From Oscillospiraceae bacterium (GTDB lineage Bacteria > Bacillota > Clostridia > Oscillospirales > Ruminococcaceae), in NCBI GenBank assembly GCA_022511485.1, contig JAFLUJ010000363.1:1-9666 (forward strand): DNA of 9,666 nt. The letters are read 5' to 3'. Under the pieces are notes generated by a model that worked only from the letters and a program-made list of their open reading frames with translations, had not been told where the DNA came from and did not search any database. The translations under genes were made by a program, and so were the position numbers. Of this stretch, positions 1-4,128 are shown in pieces (position 1 is the stretch's first letter; every line of letters starts with the position of its first letter).

Positions 1-15
1 TGCGAGTTTTGTGCT

Positions 16-56
16 TTTCAGACTGCCGTCTGAAATTTTGCTGCGCAAAACCGCAG
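16..56. repeat. Back-to-back short palindromes at the left edge
   Basis: TTTCAGAC (16-23) pairs perfectly with GTCTGAAA (28-35) around loop TGCC. It is followed with no spacer by TTTTGC (36-41) pairing with GCAAAA (45-50) around loop TGC. CTGCG (41-45) can alternatively pair with CGCAG (52-56). The first hairpin could be the terminator of a gene left of the window, since TTTT follows at 36-39, but that T run is itself the arm of the second hairpin. The tight 3-4 nt loops and end-to-end packing resemble the array at 3364-3546, so this may be the tail of a similar element cut by the window edge. Confidence 0.5.
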
Positions 57-85
57 GGCGAATTTATTCGGCATAAACATACGCG

Positions 86-113
86 AAAGGAGTGATGCTC
101 CCTGCGGGAGCAT
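86..113 (+). promoter_or_regulatory. Shine-Dalgarno followed by hairpin over the first start codon
   Basis: AAAGGAG (86-92) is a good ribosome-binding site but lies 19 nt before the ATG at 112. The gap is filled by a perfect 8-bp hairpin, ATGCTCCC (95-102), loop TGC (103-105), GGGAGCAT (106-113), whose right arm contains the first two bases of that ATG. Folded, the hairpin buries ATG-112 and shortens the distance from the Shine-Dalgarno to the in-frame ATG at 124 from 31 to 12 nt. The structure therefore bears on which start is used and may tune initiation. That it folds in vivo is inference. Confidence 0.55.
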
Positions 114-123
114 GGTCATATTT

Positions 124-804
124 ATGCTTAAAATATATTTTGTACGTCATGCGGAGGCAATGGGGAACGTCCTTGAATTTTTTCAGGGACGCACCGATAC
201 CGAAGTAAGCGACAAGGGAAAGGCTCAGCTTGAGCTTCTGGCAGAGCGTTTCCGGGACATTCCCATAGAAAAAATCTATTCCAGTCCATTAAAGCGTGCC
301 TCTGATACGGCGGACGCCGTAAACAGGCATCATGGACTTCCTATAATATACGACAGCGAGCTTATCGAAATAAACGGCGGAGTATGGGAGGGCAAGCCAT
401 GGGCTGAGCTTCCCGTTCTTTATCCAGTGGAGTACGATCTGTGGAAAAATAAAATGGAGGACTTCTACATAGAAGACGGCGAAAAAATGAGGTCGGTCTT
501 TGAGCGGATGAAAAATGCTGTAGGAAGGATCGCCGCTGAAAATCAGGGAAGGACAATTGCGGTGGTATCCCACGGCTGCGCTCTGAGAAATTATCTCTGC
601 TATGCCGCCGGAGACAGTATCGAACATCTGAAAGATGTCGGCTGGTCGGATAATACGGCTGTTTCCCTTGTTGAATACGATGATGACCTTGTTCCGAAGA
701 TAATTTTCAAAAACGACGGAAGCCATCTTACGGACGATCTGTCCACACTTGCACATTCGGACTGGTGTAAATACGAAGATAAAAGCAAGGAGGTATCCCG
801 ATGA
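124..804 (+). CDS. Histidine phosphatase family protein (phosphoglycerate-mutase superfamily)
   Basis: A cytoplasmic phosphohydrolase of the branch-1 histidine phosphatase superfamily, 226 aa from this start, the usual size. The phospho-acceptor motif VRHAEAMGN is at the N-terminus (residues 7-15), the SSPLKRASDTA motif with its conserved Arg is near residue 55, the catalytic-acid region LIEINGGVWEG is near 80-90, and the second catalytic His is in VVSHGCALRN (about residue 150). Substrate cannot be read from sequence; relatives include phosphoglycerate mutase-like, alpha-ribazole-phosphate and sugar or nucleotide phosphatases. Start: family members usually begin one to three residues before the (K)IYFVRH strand, which favours ATG-124. 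An in-frame ATG at 112 would add four residues but lies in the hairpin at 95-113. The stop overlaps the next start as ATGA, so the two genes are translationally coupled. No promoter is recognised upstream. Confidence 0.88.
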   Translation: MLKIYFVRHAEAMGNVLEFFQGRTDTEVSDKGKAQLELLAERFRDIPIEKIYSSPLKRASDTADAVNRHHGLPIIYDSELIEINGGVWEGKPWAELPVLYPVEYDLWKNKMEDFYIEDGEKMRSVFERMKNAVGRIAAENQGRTIAVVSHGCALRNYLCYAAGDSIEHLKDVGWSDNTAVSLVEYDDDLVPKIIFKNDGSHLTDDLSTLAHSDWCKYEDKSKEVSR

Positions 805-1226
805 GAATAATGTCCGTCGATTACGGGGACAGCCGGACTGGAATTGCCGTCTGCGACAACGGGGAGATACTTGCATCCCCTCTCACTGTCATAACCGAAT
901 ATAATTTTGAACGCTGTGTGGAAAAAGTGGCAGAGCTTGCAAAAAAAGAAAAGGCGGAGCTTATAGTCGTCGGATACCCTAAGAACATGAACGGTACGAC
1001 AGGAGAACGGGCTGAAAAGTGCTCCGGCTTTGCCAGTCTTGTTGGAGAGCTTTCAGGACTTCCCACAGAGCTTTGGGACGAACGTCGCACAACGGTAACG
1101 GCTCATAATTATCTTAACGAGACCAACGTCCGTGGAAAAAAGCGGAAGGCAGTAGTGGACGCAGTGGCGGCAACTATCATTCTGGAATCTTATCTTGCTT
1201 ACCGGAAAAACAAGGCTGAGCCTTGA
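801..1226 (+). CDS. ruvX: Putative pre-16S rRNA nuclease / Holliday junction resolvase-like RuvX (YqgF)
   Basis: A 141-aa RNase H-fold protein of the YqgF/RuvX family. Members process the 5' end of 16S rRNA in E. coli and have been proposed as an alternative Holliday junction resolvase in Gram-positives. Seen here: the first strand MRIMSVDYGDSRTGIAVCD with catalytic Asp-7, the loop VVGYPKNMNGTTGERAE (57-72), the acidic strand LWDERRTT (Asp-93, Glu-94), and VVDAVAATIILESYL with Asp-120. Length is normal. Start ATG-801 has Shine-Dalgarno AAGGAGGT (787-794) 6 nt upstream and overlaps the preceding stop by 4 nt; a second ATG at 810 would remove the first residues of the strand. The stop (1224-1226) lies at the outer edge of the inverted repeat 1225-1254, and an intrinsic terminator follows. 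Confidence 0.93.
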   Translation: MRIMSVDYGDSRTGIAVCDNGEILASPLTVITEYNFERCVEKVAELAKKEKAELIVVGYPKNMNGTTGERAEKCSGFASLVGELSGLPTELWDERRTTVTAHNYLNETNVRGKKRKAVVDAVAATIILESYLAYRKNKAEP

Positions 1227-1254
1227 CACCTGCCTTACAATAAAGAAGTTTTCA
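1225..1254 (+). repeat. Left inverted repeat of the lipoprotein segment
   Basis: This stretch matches the reverse complement of 2430-2459. The core TACAATAAAGAAG (1236-1248) is identical over 13 bp to the complement of 2436-2448. On the outer side CCTG (1229-1232) is shared and most differences are transitions; on the inner side both copies have a T run. No flanking target duplication is visible. It may be the end of a mobile or miniature element, or two copies of a dispersed intergenic repeat facing each other. Confidence 0.55.
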
Positions 1255-1292
1255 CAAAAATAAGTTTATAAGGCAAATACAGCTGATTATGT

Positions 1293-1328
1293 AAAGCAGA
1301 TTTCCTATATTTAGGAGGTCTGCTTTTT
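1293..1328 (+). terminator. Intrinsic terminator of the phosphatase-ruvX operon
   Basis: AGCAGA (1295-1300) pairs with TCTGCT (1319-1324), with an inner TCCT (1303-1306)/AGGA (1313-1316) helix, and T's run through 1328. It lies about 70 nt after the ruvX stop, in the orientation expected for rho-independent termination of that operon. Confidence 0.8.
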
Positions 1329-1400
1329 CATCATATCAAGGTTATATCCCCCATTAACATATATTATAGCGTAACATAACCATAAATACAAGTGGAATAG

Positions 1401-1433
1401 ACAAAAAGGACAGCCTCTTAACGACTGCCCTTT
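1401..1433 (-). terminator. Intrinsic terminator of the lipoprotein gene
   Basis: Read on the minus strand, AAAGGGCAG (1433-1425) pairs with CTGTCCTTT (1413-1405) with one G-U pair and an 11-nt loop, followed by TTTTTGT. It is about 80 nt past the stop of the minus-strand gene at 1514. With the terminator at 1293-1328 it insulates the two convergent transcription units. The stretch between them (1329-1400) is A+T-rich with nothing recognisable. Confidence 0.7.
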
Positions 1434-1513
1434 ATACTGATACATTGATCTGCTAATCAAATTGCAAATCTCATTCTTGTTTATCATCAGATATTTTCAT
1501 ATCAAGATACTCC

Positions 1514-2281
1514 TTATTTCTTTTCATTTATTTTTGCGATAAGTGTATTTTCAAAATCATTTAACGGCATTGAACATTTCTCAGCTGCGGAAAAAGAACT
1601 GCTTGAGTAATCAGAGAAAAGCTTGTTTGCAGTACATTCAAGTCCATCAATATTTATAATATTGGCAGGACCTCCTAAATAGTAATCTGCGTAATTATGC
1701 AATTCGAGAGAATCGTCAAGATTTTCTGTACTTGAAATAAACAAAATACATCTTTTATCTATTGCTATTTCGGGAAAATCTTCATCAAAACAACGTGATG
1801 CATTGGGAATTGCAACAACAAATTCCTGATTAATATTTTCATCAACAGTATAGTAGATTTTATTCGTACTAACGGTAGCCAAAGTTTCGTATGAGATGCA
1901 TGCCGACTCCATAAATTCATATGTAATTGCGACTTCTTCAAGCGATTTAATTGTTACATCAGCAATAACCCCATACTCGGCAAACAATTCGTCCTCGGTA
2001 GGTAAATCCCATATATTGCTAACAACATTTGCTTCCGCTAATGGTACACATTTGGTGACCATTACATTGTCGTTTTTGTAGATAATATTATTCATATAAC
2101 TTTTGTCAATTTCACCAATTGAATCAGCAATATCATTATTATTGTCTTGTCCTGATGTAGTTAATATGTCGTTTTTAACAAATAAATTATCATCTTCAGT
2201 TGTGTCATTGCAAGCACCAAAAGAACATAGTACAAGCAATGCCGCCACTGAAATAGCTATGCTTTTCGCTTTCCTTTTCAT
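1514..2281 (-). CDS. Putative lipoprotein of unknown function
   Basis: A 255-aa protein I do not recognise. It starts with a lipoprotein signal peptide: basic MKRKAKS, hydrophobic core IAISVAALLVLCSF (8-21), then GAC with the lipidated Cys at position 24. The Phe at -3 is not the commonest lipobox residue. The mature part opens with an acidic, Asn/Asp-rich linker (about 25-60). The rest has mixed strand-like segments (residues about 70-215) and extra cysteines, suggesting a small globular domain outside the membrane. Translation is supported by AGGAGG (2291-2296) 9 nt before ATG, a strong promoter and a terminator, so it is a monocistronic unit. The gene is visibly richer in A and T than its neighbours and lies inside the inverted repeats 1225-1254/2430-2459, both consistent with acquisition. 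No domain gives a function. Confidence 0.85.
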   Translation of the reverse strand: MKRKAKSIAISVAALLVLCSFGACNDTTEDDNLFVKNDILTTSGQDNNNDIADSIGEIDKSYMNNIIYKNDNVMVTKCVPLAEANVVSNIWDLPTEDELFAEYGVIADVTIKSLEEVAITYEFMESACISYETLATVSTNKIYYTVDENINQEFVVAIPNASRCFDEDFPEIAIDKRCILFISSTENLDDSLELHNYADYYLGGPANIINIDGLECTANKLFSDYSSSSFSAAEKCSMPLNDFENTLIAKINEKK

Positions 2282-2320
2282 GTGGTTTTTCCTCCTATCA
2301 TAACAGTCTGTTTTTTCTTG

Positions 2321-2342
2321 CTGTAATTATATCATATTACAG
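2321..2342. promoter_or_regulatory. Dyad across the -10 of the lipoprotein promoter (possible operator)
   Basis: CTGTAAT (2321-2327) and ATTACAG (2336-2342) form a perfect 7-bp inverted repeat with an 8-bp centre, spanning the -10 hexamer. Size and placement suit a dimeric repressor that would block RNA polymerase. No regulator gene is present in the window, and in such an A+T-rich stretch coincidence is possible. Confidence 0.4.
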
Positions 2343-2355
2343 CGAGGTATGTCAA
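2326..2355 (-). promoter_or_regulatory. Sigma-A promoter of the lipoprotein gene
   Basis: On the minus strand TTGACA (complement of 2350-2355) and TATAAT (complement of 2326-2331) are both perfect consensus hexamers separated by 18 bp. Transcription should begin near 2319, giving a leader of about 40 nt before the ATG at 2281. The -35 lies inside one arm of the foldable sequence at 2343-2398. Confidence 0.82.
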
Positions 2356-2419
2356 GCGGCTATCCAAGCCGTTTGACTGCGGACAAAACCGCACCTCGTT
2401 CGGGGGAAGATCACCCGAA
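2343..2419. other. Three-way-junction-like foldable sequence plus hairpin
   Basis: CGAGGT (2343-2348) pairs with ACCTCG (2393-2398), enclosing two hairpins: GTCAAGCGGCT (2351-2361) with AGCCGTTTGAC (2367-2377), 11 bp with one G-U on the plus strand, and GCGG (2379-2382) with CCGC (2389-2392). A further hairpin TTCGGG (2399-2404)/CCCGAA (2414-2419) follows. It is not a tRNA and matches no RNA class I know. It lies between the end of the TauE-like genes and the lipoprotein promoter and could be a palindromic repeat or a structured RNA; no promoter reading through it was found except possible read-through from the TauE-like pair. Confidence 0.45.
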
Positions 2420-2429
2420 AGTTCCTTCC

Positions 2430-2459
2430 TAAAAGCTTCTTTATTGTAGGACAGGCACC
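2430..2459 (-). repeat. Right inverted repeat of the lipoprotein segment
   Basis: The minus strand reads CCTGTCCTACAATAAAGAAG across 2455-2436, against CCTGCCTTACAATAAAGAAG at 1229-1248: 18 of 20 bases agree and both differences are transitions. The two copies face each other across about 1.2 kb containing only the lipoprotein gene and its signals. Confidence 0.55.
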
Positions 2460-2494
2460 CTTTCCGCTGCATACTCTTTTCAGTATGGTAAAGG
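2459..2494. other. Hairpin downstream of the TauE-like genes
   Basis: CATACT (2470-2475) pairs with AGTATG (2482-2487) around CTTTTC, and CCTTT (2459-2463) with AAAGG (2490-2494) outside it. It lies 23 nt past the stop at 2518 in the direction of those genes, but there is no U tract after it on the minus strand, so a classical intrinsic terminator is not supported. It may be a processing or stability hairpin or part of the adjacent repeat. Confidence 0.35.
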
Positions 2495-2517
2495 TCACGA
2501 CACGGAAGCATACTTAT

Positions 2518-2880
2518 CTAAGAACTCTCTGACTTAGAAAAAAGCTCCTTTATTCCAATAAGGAGAATGAAAACAGCAAATATCTTTTTCAGTCCGGGAG
2601 AGCCTATATATTTTGCCGCCAAAGTTCCCAGCGCGGCAAAAACCACTCCCGTTATTATGGAGGGGATTATTTTTTTCCACTCTATAAGACCGTTCCTGCT
2701 GTGCAGGAATACTGACAGTGCGGCAATGGGAATAAAATAAACAAGATTTATCCCCTGAGCAGCAAGCTGATCAAAGCCTGCAAAAACGGTGAGATATATT
2801 ATCAGTATCATTCCCCCGCCTACGCCAAGTGAGGCAAAAATACCGGTGAGAAACGCTGCGATAAAAGACCATATCATCAT
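2518..2880 (-). CDS. Half-length TauE/SafE-family membrane protein, second subunit
   Basis: A 120-aa membrane protein of the TauE/SafE (DUF81) family, whose members export sulfite, sulfoacetate or other organic anions. Full-length members are about 250 aa with two homologous repeats; this is one repeat. Hydrophobic segments lie near residues 3-17, 44-60, 71-90 and 97-112, with the family glycine motif GVGGG at 19-23. Its ATG overlaps the stop of the upstream half by 4 nt, and it has its own Shine-Dalgarno GGAGGGAGG (2892-2900) 11 nt upstream, so both halves are made as separate coupled polypeptides. Most likely it pairs with its neighbour to form one transporter. Substrate unknown. The C-terminus is short and charged. 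Confidence 0.8.
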   Translation of the reverse strand: MMIWSFIAAFLTGIFASLGVGGGMILIIYLTVFAGFDQLAAQGINLVYFIPIAALSVFLHSRNGLIEWKKIIPSIITGVVFAALGTLAAKYIGSPGLKKIFAVFILLIGIKELFSKSESS

Positions 2881-3227
2881 ACAAGCAGAAGCCTCCCTCC
2901 GGAAATAATGAGGATCACTCCGAATATCCTTTTTAAAAGGGTACTCGGTATTTTTTTCATCAGCAGACCTCCGATGACTGCTCCTGCAAGTCCGAACGGG
3001 ATAAGGGGAAGCGCGTCTCCCCAGCGGAAGCTTCTTTCATAGGCGTAAAAAAATGCTGACACCAATGACAGGGGAAGAGTCAGTGCAAGGGATGTGGCAT
3101 GGGCTTTTTTTACGGGCGTCCCTCCCTTTTTAAGCAGCGGGACAGCGGCTATCCCTCCGCCTGAGCCGAACAGTCCGTTGCAAAGTCCGGTTATTGCTCC
3201 AAGAAAATAAAAGTATAGGTTTTTCAT
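2877..3227 (-). CDS. Half-length TauE/SafE-family membrane protein, first subunit
   Basis: A 116-aa membrane protein equal to the N-terminal repeat of TauE/SafE permeases. It has the signature GLFGSGGGIAAVPLL (about 18-32, glycines 21-25) and hydrophobic segments near 4-30, 44-62, 72-90 and 97-116. The start chosen is ATG at 3227, which gives a normal family N-terminus (MKNLYFYFLGAITGLCNG) and has GGGAGG (3232-3237) a rather short 4 nt upstream. A longer frame to 3338 would add 37 residues unlike the family and would run back into the divergent promoter at 3328-3356. The stop overlaps the next gene as ATGA. No convincing promoter was found between 3228 and 3327. With its partner the total is 236 aa, the length of one full permease. 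Confidence 0.8.
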   Translation of the reverse strand: MKNLYFYFLGAITGLCNGLFGSGGGIAAVPLLKKGGTPVKKAHATSLALTLPLSLVSAFFYAYERSFRWGDALPLIPFGLAGAVIGGLLMKKIPSTLLKRIFGVILIISGGRLLLV

Positions 3228-3327
3228 ATGCCCTCCCACTTTTGAATTTTGAAATAGTATCTGTTTTTCATAGGAAAATATGCAGGATAATTTTGTGAAA
3301 TTGCCCTCAATAAAAAACGGAAAATGG

Positions 3328-3356
3328 TTGAAATTCATGGAAAAGTATGCTATACT
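3328..3356 (+). promoter_or_regulatory. Sigma-A promoter upstream of the hairpin array and Nudix-GH2 operon
   Basis: TTGAAA (3328-3333) and TATACT (3351-3356) are separated by exactly 17 bp, each close to consensus. Transcription should start around 3362-3364, which is where the first stem of the array begins. It is divergent from the TauE-like pair. The transcript would carry a leader of about 225 nt before the Nudix start. Confidence 0.75.
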
Positions 3357-3363
3357 ATTCTTA

Positions 3364-3546
3364 AACTAAAACATAGACTTTGTCTATGTTTTAGTTCGCC
3401 GTATACTCTGTATACGGCGTGGCGGCGCAGCCGCCTAAGAAGCCGTTCAATACTAATTTCGTCAAAACCTTCGGTTTTGACTTGCCGCCTTTTCAGGCGG
3501 CTCAAAAAATAGACTTATGTCTATTTTTTGATTTGAAATTAGTATT
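3364..3546 (+). repeat. Array of seven perfect stems (composite palindrome, probable structured leader RNA)
   Basis: Seven mismatch-free stems fill this stretch. H1: 15 bp, 3364-3378/3382-3396, loop TTT. H2: 10 bp, 3397-3406/3410-3419, loop TCT. H3: 6 bp, 3421-3426/3430-3435, loop GCA. Outer stem: 12 bp, 3449-3460/3535-3546. Enclosed by it: H4, 9 bp, 3461-3469/3473-3481, loop TTC; H5, 7 bp, 3484-3490/3495-3501, loop TTTC; H6, 13 bp, 3502-3514/3519-3531, loop TTAT. In all 144 of 183 bases are paired, and the enclosed part forms a four-way junction. H1 and H6 share ATAGAC/GTCTAT, H3 and H5 share GGCGGC/GCCGCC, so alternative pairings exist. It contains no gene and fits no riboswitch I recognise. 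It may be a mobile palindromic repeat, a regulatory leader or a small RNA. Confidence 0.85.
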
Positions 3547-3586
3547 ATAATTAAACAATATCAGACTAAACAGGAGGTAAACAGCT

Positions 3587-4108
3587 ATGGAAACCTTTGA
3601 CGTATACGACAAAAACCGCCTGAAAACAGGCAGAACTCTCGTCCGCGGCGAGCAGAACGGTGACGATTATCTGAGACTTGTCGTACATATCTGTATAATA
3701 AACCGGAAAGGTGAAATGCTTATCCAGCAGCGGCAGAGCAGCAGACATAGCTGGGCGGATATGTGGGACGTAAGCGTAGGAGGCGGCGTTCTTTCAGGGG
3801 AGACTCCCTGTCAGGCGGCGGAGCGGGAAGCCGCCGAGGAGCTCGGTCTGAAAATTGATTTCTCAGGTATGCGTCCCGCCTTTACCGTAAATTTCGTCCA
3901 CGGCTTCGACGATTATTTTATAGTCCGTTCCGACCCGGATATTTCCTCTCTTAAGCTTCAGCAGGAAGAAGTAAAGGACGTAAAATGGGCAAGTCTTGAT
4001 GAAATATTTTCAATGATCGACGATGGAAGCTTCATCCCCTATCATAAAAATCTTATAGGTCTTCTTTTTGACATGAAAGAGCAGGCGGATGCACGGAATT
4101 TACACTAA
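3587..4108 (+). CDS. Nudix hydrolase (YfcD / isopentenyl-diphosphate isomerase-like group)
   Basis: A 173-aa cytoplasmic Nudix protein that should hydrolyse a nucleoside-diphosphate-linked or similar pyrophosphate, using metal bound by the Nudix box. The complete box GX5EX7REUXEEXGU is at residues 66-88 (Glu-72, Arg-80, Glu-81, Glu-84, Glu-85). The N-terminal DVYDKN...TG...RG lead-in and the following RLVVHICIINRKGEMLIQQR strand are typical of the uncharacterised YfcD-like group that resembles isopentenyl-diphosphate isomerase; true isomerase activity is not claimed. AGGAGG (3572-3577) stands 9 nt before the ATG. The gene ends 20 nt before the GH2 gene, so the two are probably one operon driven from 3328-3356 through the hairpin array. 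The substrate and the reason for its pairing with a glycosidase are unknown. Confidence 0.88.
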   Translation: METFDVYDKNRLKTGRTLVRGEQNGDDYLRLVVHICIINRKGEMLIQQRQSSRHSWADMWDVSVGGGVLSGETPCQAAEREAAEELGLKIDFSGMRPAFTVNFVHGFDDYFIVRSDPDISSLKLQQEEVKDVKWASLDEIFSMIDDGSFIPYHKNLIGLLFDMKEQADARNLH

Positions 4109-4128
4109 ATCTAAGGAGTGTTCTTATA

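Noticed and set aside
289..876. Long open frame on the minus strand over the phosphatase gene, and similar antisense frames over GH2 and glgP
   Set aside because: They have no family features or ribosome-binding sites and mirror codon bias of the genuine genes on the other strand.
1223..1241. Promoter with TTGACA at 1223-1228 and TACAAT at 1236-1241
   Set aside because: The spacer is only 7 bp, far too short, and no gene follows on the plus strand; the sequence is better explained as the inverted repeat.
2341..2420. tRNA gene, because of the cloverleaf-like fold
   Set aside because: There is no seven-base acceptor stem with CCA end, no GTTCRANTC T-loop and no plausible anticodon loop; the fold is a three-way junction.
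2518..3227. A single TauE gene broken by a frameshift
   Set aside because: Each half has its own ATG and Shine-Dalgarno, and the overlap is a clean ATGA, typical of coupled genes.
3228..3338. N-terminal extension of the first TauE-like protein (start at 3338)
   Set aside because: The extra 37 residues do not resemble the family, have no Shine-Dalgarno and overlap the divergent promoter; ATG-3227 fits better.
3364..3546. CRISPR array, integron attC site or retron RNA
   Set aside because: The stems are all different with no regular repeat-spacer pattern; there are no attC core sites, no integrase, cas or reverse transcriptase gene in the window.
3364..3546. Known riboswitch or T-box leader
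   Set aside because: I find none of the conserved single-stranded motifs of such RNAs; nearly all bases are in stems with minimal loops.
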